This document shows, in pieces, positions 18,212 to 26,306 of a stretch of DNA of 64,000 bases. Within the stretch, counting starts at the first letter, position 1. Each line of letters begins with the position of its first letter. Where the stretch lies: NCBI RefSeq assembly GCF_043194295.1, contig NZ_JBAFVK010000014.1; one strand, written 5' to 3'. The position numbers and the translations under genes were made by a program. The notes below the pieces were generated by a model, which searched no databases, was not told where the DNA came from, and was given only the letters and a program-made list of their open reading frames with translations. The DNA is from Xanthobacter autotrophicus (lineage in GTDB: Bacteria > Pseudomonadota > Alphaproteobacteria > Rhizobiales > Xanthobacteraceae).

Positions 18212-18426
18212 ATAATGCTCGGGTCTCCTGCCTGGATCGATATCTCGTCTTAAGGACGGTGAGGGCCACGGTGCGCCGATGGACCCTGTGTTTGCTATGG
18301 CCGAGAACTCTTTCCTTCCCAGCAGGGGCCGCCTGGTTCGCGTATTGACGACCATCACCCCACGAGCGCAATCTCGTGGACAGAGACATGCTGCCCAATC
18401 AGCCGCTTTCCTTCCCAACATAGGAC

Positions 18427-18975
18427 GTTATCGCTGACGATCATCTTGGGCCGGCCGCGCTCTGCCAGAAGCCTGTCGAGTTCGCGAGCGACCCTGACCC
18501 CGGACAGCGACGTGTCCGCCACGAGCGCCAGGCACTCGCGGGTGCAATCGTCCACGATGGCCAGCATCCGGAAGCGCCGACCATCGGTCATCTGGTCGGC
18601 GACGAAGTCGAGCGACCAGCGCTCGTTCGGTCGCATCGGGATCATCATCGGCGCCCGCGTCCCGATGGCCCGCTTGCGGCCCCCTCGCCGGCGGACCATC
18701 AGCCGTTCCTCGCGATAGAGCCGGAACACGCGCTTGTGGTTGACCCGGAAGCCCTCGCGCCTGAGCAGGACGTGGAGACGGCGATACCCGAACCGCCGCC
18801 GCTCCTGGGCGATGGCTTTCATCCGCTCACGCAGCGAAGCGTCAGTCCCGCGCGTGGCTCTGTATCTCATGGTCATGCGGCAGAAGCCGGTGGCTTTACA
18901 CGCCCGCCGTTCGCTCATCCCATGGACGTCCATGAGGTGGGCGACAGCTCTGCGCTCGGCAGCGGACGTCACCAT
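18427..18975 (-). pseudogene. IS3 orfB transposase, 5-prime fragment
   Basis: From ATG at 18975 (MVTSAAERRAVAHLMDVHGM) this covers the helix-turn-helix, RRFGYRRLHVLLRREGF, and the first catalytic Asp residues in RWSLDFVADQM and the second in PKMIVSDN, where the IS110 element begins. orfB overlaps the end of orfA by a few bases, in the -1 frame, near an A-rich slippery stretch, as usual for IS3. Broken by the insertion. Confidence 0.85.
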
Positions 18976-19235
18976 TTCTTTCCCAGGAGATCCTTCAGCG
19001 CCACGTTGTCCAGCATGGCGTCGGCGAGCATGCGCTTCAGCTTGGCGTTCTCGTCTTCGAGCGCCCGCAGCCGCTTGGCCTCCGAAACGTCCATCCCGCC
19101 GAAACGGGCCTTCCACTTGTAGATGCTAGCGTCGCTGACCCCGTGCTTCCGGCACAGGTCCGAGACCGGCACCCCGGCCGCGTGCTCCTTCAGGATGCCG
19201 ATGATCTGCTCCTCGGTGAAGCGGCTGCGCCTCAT
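18969..19235 (-). CDS. IS3-family orfA (helix-turn-helix protein)
   Basis: Eighty-eight residues: MRRSRFTEEQIIGILKEHAA opens the helix-turn-helix, KHGVSDASIYKWKARFGGMD completes it, and a leucine-zipper-like helix (LRALEDENAKLKRMLADAML) follows. It is the intact first reading frame of the IS407-group element; alone it can bind ends but not transpose. GGAAAGAAATGG near its end is the probable frameshift site into orfB. Confidence 0.9.
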   Translation of the reverse strand: MRRSRFTEEQIIGILKEHAAGVPVSDLCRKHGVSDASIYKWKARFGGMDVSEAKRLRALEDENAKLKRMLADAMLDNVALKDLLGKKW

Positions 19236-19397
19236 GTTCTGGTCCTCTCATTGGGCCAGAACGAACTTCAAGCTGGATTAGCCAGGAGGGGCAACGTCAG
19301 GAGAAATGGAAAGTGCCGAAGATCTCGGCGCAGACACCAAGCGTTGATTTGTGCACGGTCACCAAATAGCAGAAGCTCATTTATCAAGAGTGAAATC

Positions 19398-20417
19398 ATG
19401 CATCAGTACAAAAAGAACGACGCGCGTGCATGGGCACGCGAACACCTCAAAGGGTGCTCCGCGGTAACGATCCCAAGCTACACCTCCGATCTGAGGCGAT
19501 TGAACCAATCCGGGATCCGTCACGACATTGATCTAGTCAGAAAACTGGGGTTTTCCTACACCTTGCTGTGCACGGAGGTTGCAATAACTCCGCAGGAAAA
19601 CGCGTTGTTCACTTCGATCGCTAGGGAGTCTGCGGGATCGGAGTTCGGCATATTTTTCCACGCAGCGTTTGGAACCTTGTCGGAAAACATCGAGGCGGTA
19701 AAGCTGGCCGAGAAGTCCGGGGCAGACATTGTTCTCTTGTCCTACCCTAGCCAGTTCTGGCCAAATTCGGAGCGGGAGATCTACGACTACACCAGGGAGC
19801 TCTGCGATGCCACCGAGCTCGCCGTCATGCTGTTTCCTCTCCCGCTCTGGGGCTTTGAGCGCGTGCATCCTGCGGGGATGTCGGTAGATCTGGTGCGACG
19901 CCTGCTTCGGGATTGTCCCAACATCGTCGCGATCAAGGCAGAGCAGGGCTATCCGCTGATTGGTGGAGTATGCGAGATGTATCACCATTTCAGGGAGGAA
20001 GTCGTGATCAGCTGTCCGATCGAGTCGGACGCCATTCCCTTGATGGGTCTGATGAAGCTGCAGTTCTCGGGAACAAGCAACACGCAATGGATGAGCGACT
20101 ATTACCCAAGAGCTTTTGCGTTGGCGCGCGAAGGAAAGTTCGCTGAGGCGATGGAGCTGTACTGGCAAGTCAGTCCAGCACGGAATGCGAACGCTGCGGG
20201 AGCCCATGCGTACATTGGTGGGACGTCTGTTCTCAACCGAACGATGTGGAAGTACCAGGATTGGCTAGCCGGGTTCAATGGTGGTCCGCTGCGTGCGCCG
20301 GCGATGCGGGTGCCGGACAAATTCATGAAGGGTTTCCGGCAGGGACTTCAGGCGAGCGGACTTCCTGTGACCGACGATCCGGACCACATGTTCATCGTGG
20401 GCCGGCATCCAGATTGA
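19398..20417 (+). CDS. Dihydrodipicolinate synthase (DapA)/N-acetylneuraminate lyase family aldolase or dehydratase
   Basis: A 339-residue Schiff-base TIM-barrel enzyme. Lys in IVAIKAEQGY near residue 185 is in the usual position of the Schiff-base lysine. The usual first GTTGE-type loop is altered (LCTEVAITPQEN), so it is a divergent member rather than DapA itself. It ends DDPDHMFIVGRHP. ATG at 19398 follows AAGAG; the original stop of the OCD-like gene would be only 28 bp upstream, so both formed one operon before the IS came in. With the aldehyde dehydrogenase after it, a dehydratase or aldolase step giving a semialdehyde is plausible. Substrate unknown. Confidence 0.8.
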   Translation: MHQYKKNDARAWAREHLKGCSAVTIPSYTSDLRRLNQSGIRHDIDLVRKLGFSYTLLCTEVAITPQENALFTSIARESAGSEFGIFFHAAFGTLSENIEAVKLAEKSGADIVLLSYPSQFWPNSEREIYDYTRELCDATELAVMLFPLPLWGFERVHPAGMSVDLVRRLLRDCPNIVAIKAEQGYPLIGGVCEMYHHFREEVVISCPIESDAIPLMGLMKLQFSGTSNTQWMSDYYPRAFALAREGKFAEAMELYWQVSPARNANAAGAHAYIGGTSVLNRTMWKYQDWLAGFNGGPLRAPAMRVPDKFMKGFRQGLQASGLPVTDDPDHMFIVGRHPD

Positions 20418-20429
20418 GGGCCGCTGATC

Positions 20430-21897
20430 ATGAAGAAGCTATTGAAAGATGCTGCGCTCTGGCGCACCGGCGCACTGATCGACGGCCGCTGGATCGAAGA
20501 CATGCCAGCTGGCAAGTATGTCGTGCACAACCCGGCGAACGGGGAGCCACTGCAGGCGCTGCCGCGCTGTCAGGAAGCCGAGACCGTCGCAGCTGTTGAG
20601 GCCGCGGATCGCGCGTTCCGTGAATGGCAGACCACCACCGCCAAACAGCGCCATGAGATCATCAACCGCTGGTACCAGTTGATCGTTGAGAGCCGTGAGG
20701 ATCTCGCCACTTTGATCACGTTGGAAGAGGGCAAGCCCCTGTCGGAGGCGCGCGGCGAGGTGGACTACGCCGCCTCCTTCGTGCAGTGGTTTGCCGAAGA
20801 GGCCAAGCGCGTGCGCGGCGATGTGATCCCGGCGCCGCGCGAGGGCCTGCGCATCGTGGTGCTCAAGCAGCCTGTGGGTGTGTGTGCGGCCATCACGCCG
20901 TGGAATTTTCCCGCTGCGATGATCACGCGCAAGGCCGGCCCGGCGCTAGCTGCAGGTTGCTCCATGGTGGTCAAGCCTGCCAGCCAGACGCCGTTAACCG
21001 CCTTGGCACTCGGTGAATTGGCCCTCCGCGCGGGCGTACCGGCGGGCGTGTTCAACGTGGTAACCGGCAATGACACGCGTATTATCGGTAGCGTACTCAC
21101 GGGGCACCGCTTAGTCCGCAAGGTCACGTTCACCGGTTCGACAGAAGTGGGGCGAGTGTTGCTGCTGCAGTCTGCCGCGACCATCAAGAAGTGTTCGATG
21201 GAACTGGGCGGCAACGCACCGTGCATCGTGTTCGACGACGCCGACCTGAAGACCGCGGTCGAGGGGGTTTTGGCGGCCAAGTTCCGCAACACTGGACAGT
21301 CGTGTATCGCAGCCAATCGCGTGCTGGTGCAGGACGGTATCTACGACGCACTGGCCGAGCGGCTCGCTCTTCGTGCTACACAGCTAAAGGTCGGGAACGG
21401 GTTGGACGACGGGGTGCAAATCGGGCCACTGATCGACGGCGCGGCCGCCGACAAGGTGCAGACATCTGCGCGATGCGGTGGCCAGTGGCGCCAAGGTTCT
21501 CGCCGGCGGACAGCCCCATGCGGCTGGCGGAGCATTCTTTGAGCCGACGGTGATCGCGGGAGTCACGGCGGGCATGGCGATTGCGCGTGAGGAGACGTTC
21601 GGACCGGTGCTGCCGCTACTTCGCTTCAAGACCGAGGCCGAAGCGATCGCCTTGGCCAATGACACCGAGTTTGGCTTGGCAGCTTATCTGTTCAGTCGTG
21701 ACCATGCGCGTATCTGGCGTGTCGCCGAAGCGCTCGAATCGGGCATGGTGGGCATTAACTGCGGCCTCATCTCGAATGAGGTGGCCCCGTTCGGCGGTGT
21801 CAAGCAAAGTGGCTTAGGCCGCGAAGGTTCGCAGTACGGCATGAACGAGTTTCTGGAAACCAAGTACCTCGCCTGGGATGGTGTCACGTCCCAGTGA
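20430..21897 (+). pseudogene. NAD(P)-dependent aldehyde (succinate-semialdehyde-type) dehydrogenase, frameshifted
   Basis: Two overlapping frames make one GabD-like dehydrogenase of about 485 residues. The first carries ITPWNFPAAMITRKAGPALA, FTGSTEVGR, MELGGNAPCIV (general-base Glu) and NTGQSCIAANR (catalytic Cys). The frame shifts near 21460 (after ADKVQ), and the second frame continues from DAVASGAKVLAGG through EETFGPVLPLLRF to LETKYLAWDGV. A single lost base explains it. It follows the DapA-like gene by 12 bp. Oxidation of succinate or ketoglutarate semialdehyde is the likely former role. Confidence 0.82.
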
Positions 21898-21980
21898 GCG
21901 AGACCGCACATCTTTCTTAGAGGAGCGCGCCACCAGACGCCCGCCCTAAATCCTACCAACTAAACAGGAGGAGACAAGCC

Positions 21981-23033
21981 ATGCCCACCCATGGGAATTC
22001 CGAACTGGGCTATACGGCGGCAGACCGCAGTACCACCTTTGCACGCCATGAGATGCGTTCTGTTCACGAATCTAGTGAGCAAAAGAATACACAAATGGGC
22101 CAGCGTCTGTTGACCCACCTTCGGCATGTCGACATCGCGGTGCCAGACTTCGAAAGGCAAGTTGCCTTTTACACCGAGACGTGGGGTCTGACCATCGCCG
22201 ATTCTGATGCCGGAATCGCCTTCCTCGCTGCCGAGGGTTCCCCTGAACGCTACTCAGTGCGCATCCGACGGGCCGAGGAGAAGCGACTCGACCTCATCTC
22301 GTTTGGAGCTGAGACCGAAGCCGACGTCGACCAGCTCGCCCTGGTGTTAGGCACCGCTGGGATCCAATTGGTCACCGAACCCGAAAGGCTCCGTACGCCC
22401 GGAGGGGGCTATGGCTTCCGCTTCTTCGACGTTGACGGAAGAGTCATCGAAGTATCTGCGGACGTGGCACGGCGAATGCCTCGAGCGATCGAGAAGGGTG
22501 AGTCGATCCCGGTCAAGCTGTCGCACGTGGTGGTAAACTCCCCCAACATTGGTATCACGCGCGCCTTCTACGAGCGGCATCTCGGTTTCAAGCTCTCCGA
22601 CACGCTGGCACACCCGAGTGCAGGTGATCTCTTTCATTTCATGCGAATCGACCGGACGCACCACTCCATCGCCTTCGCACAAGGACCACACACCTCGGTC
22701 AATCACCTGTCATTTGAGATGCGTGGCCTGGACGAGTACATGCGCGGTACCGGTCGACTGCTCCGCGCCGGAGCGTCAAAGCTCTGAGGTCCTGGTCGAC
22801 ACCGGATCGGCAACAACACCTTCTCCTACTTCCTCGATCCTCACGGAAATGTCTTGGAGTACACCACCGAACTTCAGGTCATCGACGAAGACACCTGGCA
22901 CCCGACCATCCACGATGCGACCGACCCGATGACGGCAGATCAATGGGGCATTGCTGATCCGATATCCGAAGAGGTGTTCGAGGAGATGCGCAACGATGTT
23001 GACAAGGGTGTCTTCACAGCACCTCCGGTGTGA
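21981..23033 (+). pseudogene. Extradiol (VOC) ring-cleavage dioxygenase with one nonsense codon
   Basis: A two-domain vicinal-oxygen-chelate protein of 350 codons with GGAGGAGA before the ATG. Iron ligands fit the family: His in LSHVVVNSP, His in THHSIAFA and Glu in LEYTTEL. The frame is stopped by TGA at 22785-22787, where the family has Trp (SKL-W-GPGRH); reading straight through gives GRHRIGNNTFSYFLDPHGNV and a normal C-terminus to 23033. One G-to-A change accounts for it. The truncated product lacks the Glu ligand and would be inactive. It sits directly before a ring hydroxylase, its natural partner. Confidence 0.85.
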
Positions 23034-23201
23034 TGACATTCCTCGCGGAGTCGGAAGCGACTTCGCTCCGTCTGCCGAAGTAAACACCCTTCGTCTCCAG
23101 CATTGATGCGCGGGACTTCGCAGGATAGGCGATGCTCATTCATGCGCCTCGGAGAGTTGGCGCTCGAACGCGATGTAGCTCAGATTACGGAAAGAAAGTA
23201 G

Positions 23202-25025
23202 GTGCAACCCCAGGTAGTTACCCCTGGCGCCAAGGCGCACTTCAAGCATATACCTGTCCTCATTGTCGGAGCCGGAGTTGCGGGGCTCACCGCATCCATC
23301 ATGCTCTCGCGAATGGGCGTGGACCACATTCTGCTGGAGCGGCGGCGCGCGGTCCACGGCCTTCCTAAGGCACACATCGTCAGCGCGAAGACGATGGAGA
23401 TCTTCCGGCAGTTGGGGCTCGACGAGGAGTTCTACCGTCGCGGCGGACCCATCGAGCGCTTCTCCCGGTTCAACTGGATGACGTCCCTCGCAGGTCCGAC
23501 ACCGCTCCATGGGCGAGAGATCGGCCACGTGGACGCGTGGGGCGGTGGTGAGGACGTCACGCGTTACGCAAATGCAACACCGTGTGAGTACACGAATCTC
23601 ACTCAGATCCAGGTCGAGCCACTCCTGAATGAGGAGGCCAAGCGCTGTGCGCCGGGTCGAATCCAGTATGGCCAGGAGCTGTTGAAGCTCAAGCAGGATG
23701 ACTCCGGCGTGACGGCGAGGGTCCGGAATGTCGAAAACGGTGTGGAGTGGGAGGTCCGGTCGGAGTTCGTGCTAGGCACTGACGGCGGCCGGTCGGTGGG
23801 CCGTGAGGTCGGTGTTGGCTGGGTTGGTCAGCAGGAGCTCGGCCAGGCCTTGATTATCCATTTCAGCGCGCAACTGCACCCTTGGATCAAGGATCCCCGG
23901 CAGGCCATCACGATCTTCCTCTCACCGGACAACATCGGTCACGGCCTGTGGAGTGGAGCGCTGGTAAAAATGGGACCAACCCGTTGGGGCACGGACTCGG
24001 AGGAGTGGGTCTGCCACATCGGCATGCCAGAAACCGGCATTCCTCAGGATGAGGCGGTCGTTGTTGACATGCTTCGCACAACCATCGGAATTCCAGACCT
24101 TGAGCCTGTCATCCATTCAGTGGGCGGGTGGTCCATCGGAGGCGTCGTCGCCGAGAAGCTCCATATCGGGAGGATCCTACTCCTCGGAGATTCTGCACAC
24201 CGCCACCCACCGGCAGGTGGCCTTGGGCTCAACACGGCGGTCGCCGACGCGCAAAACGCCACCTGGAAAGTCGCGCAGATCACCAAGGGCAACGCCACCC
24301 TCGAATTGCTCCACAGCTATGAGGAGGAGCGCCTCCCCATTGCCCGCACAGTCGTCCAGCAGGCACTCACCTGCTTGGGACGCCAGACTGAGGAAGTCGC
24401 CGCAGTTCTCCGCGGGTTCGAGCGGGGCCAGGCGGGTTGGAATGCGCTGGACCGCTTCTTCGCTGACTCGCCCGAGGGCGAGCAGTTGCGAACCGAAATG
24501 GCACAGATGTTCCGCAAAACCAACTTCGGCACTCGGATGCTCGGTGTGGAGCTGGGTCAGCAATACGTCGGCGGAGGGATCGTTTCGGACGGAAGTAGGC
24601 CCAAGCCGAATCCCGACCCGATCATTGAGTACGTCCCTGAGGCGCGTCCCGGTCACCGGGTTCCGCACGCCTGGATCTACCGCGGCTCGCAACGGAAGTC
24701 GACCATCGACCTGGCGGTCATAGATCGGTTTGTCCTTGTCACACAACCAACTGCACGACGTGAGTGGCTTGAGGCGATCGCGGCTGCGGCGGGCGAAGTC
24801 GGCACTCCTATCGATCTCGTGACGATCGGCGAGAACGGTGACTACGAGGACTCGATGAACAACTGGGCAGCCCTGAACGGCCTGAGCGAAGGGGGCGCAG
24901 TCTTGATCCGTCCGGATTCCTTTGTTGGCTGGCGAACTGTCGCCCTCCCGAAGAACCCTGGCCAGGAGCTTACCCAAGTCTTAACCACCATCCTGGGCAA
25001 GGCAAGGGCACTCACACACGCGTGA
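23202..25025 (+). CDS. FAD-dependent aromatic-ring monooxygenase (PHBH/TfdB-like)
   Basis: A 607-residue flavoprotein hydroxylase. VLIVGAGVAGLTASIMLSRM (residues 19-38) is the FAD-binding GxGxxG fold; the FAD/NAD(P)H DG motif is LGTDGGRSVGREV; GRILLLGDSAHRHPPAGGLG is the GD motif for the flavin ribose. A thioredoxin-like C-terminal domain (VLVTQPTARREWLEAIA) is as in phenol and TfdB-type hydroxylases. It starts with GTG at 23202 after GGAAAGAAAG. It would convert a phenolic acid or phenol to a catechol for the dioxygenase just upstream, which is now broken. A hairpin terminator follows. Confidence 0.88.
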   Translation: MQPQVVTPGAKAHFKHIPVLIVGAGVAGLTASIMLSRMGVDHILLERRRAVHGLPKAHIVSAKTMEIFRQLGLDEEFYRRGGPIERFSRFNWMTSLAGPTPLHGREIGHVDAWGGGEDVTRYANATPCEYTNLTQIQVEPLLNEEAKRCAPGRIQYGQELLKLKQDDSGVTARVRNVENGVEWEVRSEFVLGTDGGRSVGREVGVGWVGQQELGQALIIHFSAQLHPWIKDPRQAITIFLSPDNIGHGLWSGALVKMGPTRWGTDSEEWVCHIGMPETGIPQDEAVVVDMLRTTIGIPDLEPVIHSVGGWSIGGVVAEKLHIGRILLLGDSAHRHPPAGGLGLNTAVADAQNATWKVAQITKGNATLELLHSYEEERLPIARTVVQQALTCLGRQTEEVAAVLRGFERGQAGWNALDRFFADSPEGEQLRTEMAQMFRKTNFGTRMLGVELGQQYVGGGIVSDGSRPKPNPDPIIEYVPEARPGHRVPHAWIYRGSQRKSTIDLAVIDRFVLVTQPTARREWLEAIAAAAGEVGTPIDLVTIGENGDYEDSMNNWAALNGLSEGGAVLIRPDSFVGWRTVALPKNPGQELTQVLTTILGKARALTHA

Positions 25026-25051
25026 AGTTGCAGAAGTGACACCCCGATTGG

Positions 25052-25086
25052 GAGGAGGCTCTTTCGCTTGAGAAATAAGCCTCCTC
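25052..25086. terminator. Bidirectional terminator between hydroxylase and TetR
   Basis: GAGGAGGCT (25052-25060) pairs with AGCCTCCTC (25078-25086) over a 17-nt loop. It lies between convergent genes. T-rich bases follow only weakly, so it may act as a modest terminator for both. Confidence 0.55.
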
Positions 25087-25105
25087 TTGGACTTCCCGTG
25101 TTTGT

Positions 25106-25771
25106 TTATCCGACGTCCTTGCCTCGCCGGATGTCGATTCCGTCGAGAAAGTGTTGAACAACGGCTTCCGCCTTCACCCGCTGTTCGGTCTCACTAACAG
25201 CCTTGCCCAGAAGGGCCCAGAGTTGCAGGTCCTGTACCAAAGCTCCAACGAATATGCGTGCCGAAATGTCCGCATCGGGCACAAGGACGTCGCCCTTTGC
25301 CGCGTGTTGGCGAAGCAATTGCGCAACCGTTTCGTAGGCCCTCAGCGGCGCGTTCGTTAGGAAAGCTTCTGAGGCGTTCGGCGCTCTGGCGGCTTCCGAT
25401 ATGATCAGTCTGTGCAGCGCCAGCGCGCGAGGTGACAGGAGGACCTCAATGATTTTGAGACCGATCGAGGTGAGTGCCGCCCGGAGATCGTCGGAGAGTG
25501 GCACTTCCCGAAAAAGATCCGCTCGCTCTGTCGCAAGCTTTTCTACCGCCCGCCGGAACAACGTCTCCTTGTCCCCAAATAGGGCGTATATATCTCGCTT
25601 CGACCCGCCGACGAGCGCGGTGATTGCGTCGATGGAAACGCCCTCGTACCCGCGATCGAGAAACAATTCCGCCGCGGTGTCGATGATCACCGGTGCCTGG
25701 CTGGAGACAGATACGAATCGCCTCGGCAGGGCCTTCCGCTCTCCAGTTTGCCTTTGCGCAGACTTCACCAT
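25106..25771 (-). CDS. TetR-family transcriptional regulator
   Basis: A 221-residue TetR/AcrR protein. The helix-turn-helix is APVIIDTAAELFLDRGYEGV, then SIDAITALVGGSKRDIYALF near residues 25-70; the C-terminal part (RIFVGALVQDLQLWAL) is the ligand and dimer domain of the AcrR type. ATG at 25771 is preferred over 25795, because the latter would start inside the operator; no strong ribosome binding site is seen for either. The palindrome at 25777-25794 covers its promoter, so it probably represses itself. The same palindrome near the efflux operon suggests a second target. Confidence 0.85.
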   Translation of the reverse strand: MVKSAQRQTGERKALPRRFVSVSSQAPVIIDTAAELFLDRGYEGVSIDAITALVGGSKRDIYALFGDKETLFRRAVEKLATERADLFREVPLSDDLRAALTSIGLKIIEVLLSPRALALHRLIISEAARAPNASEAFLTNAPLRAYETVAQLLRQHAAKGDVLVPDADISARIFVGALVQDLQLWALLGKAVSETEQRVKAEAVVQHFLDGIDIRRGKDVG

Positions 25772-25776
25772 GGAAA

Positions 25777-25794
25777 TGGTATTACACATTACCA
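25777..25794. promoter_or_regulatory. TetR operator (18-bp palindrome)
   Basis: TGGTATTACACATTACCA: arms TGGTATT and ATTACCA around ACAC, immediately before the TetR start. It shares arm sequence, 4-bp spacer and length with the site at 11595-11612 upstream of the efflux pump. Only one arm base differs. Confidence 0.6.
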
Positions 25795-25942
25795 TATAAA
25801 TGGCAAGCTCTTACAACCCACAAAGGGTGACAGCCATGATACACCACGTCAGCCGTGTGTCGTCAACGAACTGCGCGCCGGAACATGGTTGCCGGCGCGA
25901 AGCACGAGCAGGCCTCGTGACCTGCCCCCGCCGGTCCCTCAG

Positions 25943-26306
25943 TCATTGTGAGAGTCCAGGGATTTGGTAGCTGATCTCTGACGCCGGCGGTAGCGGCCGG
26001 TCGGCGGAGCCTTCGAGGTTGCGCAGCCGTCCGGCCGCGTGGTGCAGCCGCACCGCTTCAGGGGTAAGCCCGCCGTGGGCCGAGTGCGGCCGGATATGGT
26101 TGTAGTCGTGCCGCCAGCGCTCGATGACGACGCGGGCCTCGGCCAAGGTGGCGAACACCTCCTCGTTCGAGCACTCGTCGCGTAGCTTGCCGTTGAAGCT
26201 TTCGACGAAGCCGTTCTGCTGCGGCTTGCCCGGCGCGATGTAATGCCATTCCAGGCCGGTGCGGTTGGTCCATTCCAGTATGGCCCGGCTGGTCATCTCG
26301 GTCCCG
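25943..26306 (-). pseudogene. IS3 orfB transposase, 3-prime fragment (second element)
   Basis: Codons from GTEMTSRAILEWTNRTGLEW through WHYIAPGKPQQNGFVESFNG to IRPHSAHGGLTPEAVRL form the C-terminal part of an IS407-group orfB. It is broken at the same conserved point (after SDN, before GTE) as the orfB at 16.4 kb, because an IS110 copy entered there. The 5-prime part is deleted. Confidence 0.82.

Larger units (their letters stand above)
16782..18426 (+). mobile_element. Complete IS110-family element inside IS3 orfB
   Basis: About 1645 bp, bounded by IS3 orfB sequence on both sides: the left flank ends CTCACTGCC and the right begins GTTATCGCTGACG, which together rebuild the IVSDNGSE codons. 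There are no long terminal inverted repeats and no obvious target duplication, as expected for IS110 elements. The exact end is uncertain by 1-2 bp. It has 137 bp of left non-coding DNA with a strong hairpin, one transposase gene and 215 bp of right non-coding DNA. A second, right-truncated copy lies at 26307-27551. Confidence 0.85.
16383..19299 (-). mobile_element. IS3-family (IS407-group) element interrupted by an IS110 element
   Basis: The ends share TGACGTTGCCCC and, further in, GTTCGTTCTGGC in inverted orientation, and are flanked by a 4-bp direct repeat GGAG (16379-16382 and 19300-19303), the duplication size of the IS407 group. It encodes orfA and orfB on the minus strand. orfB is split by a 1.6-kb IS110 insertion. 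Without that insert the element is about 1.27 kb. It inserted in the last codons of the OCD-like gene. Confidence 0.9.
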
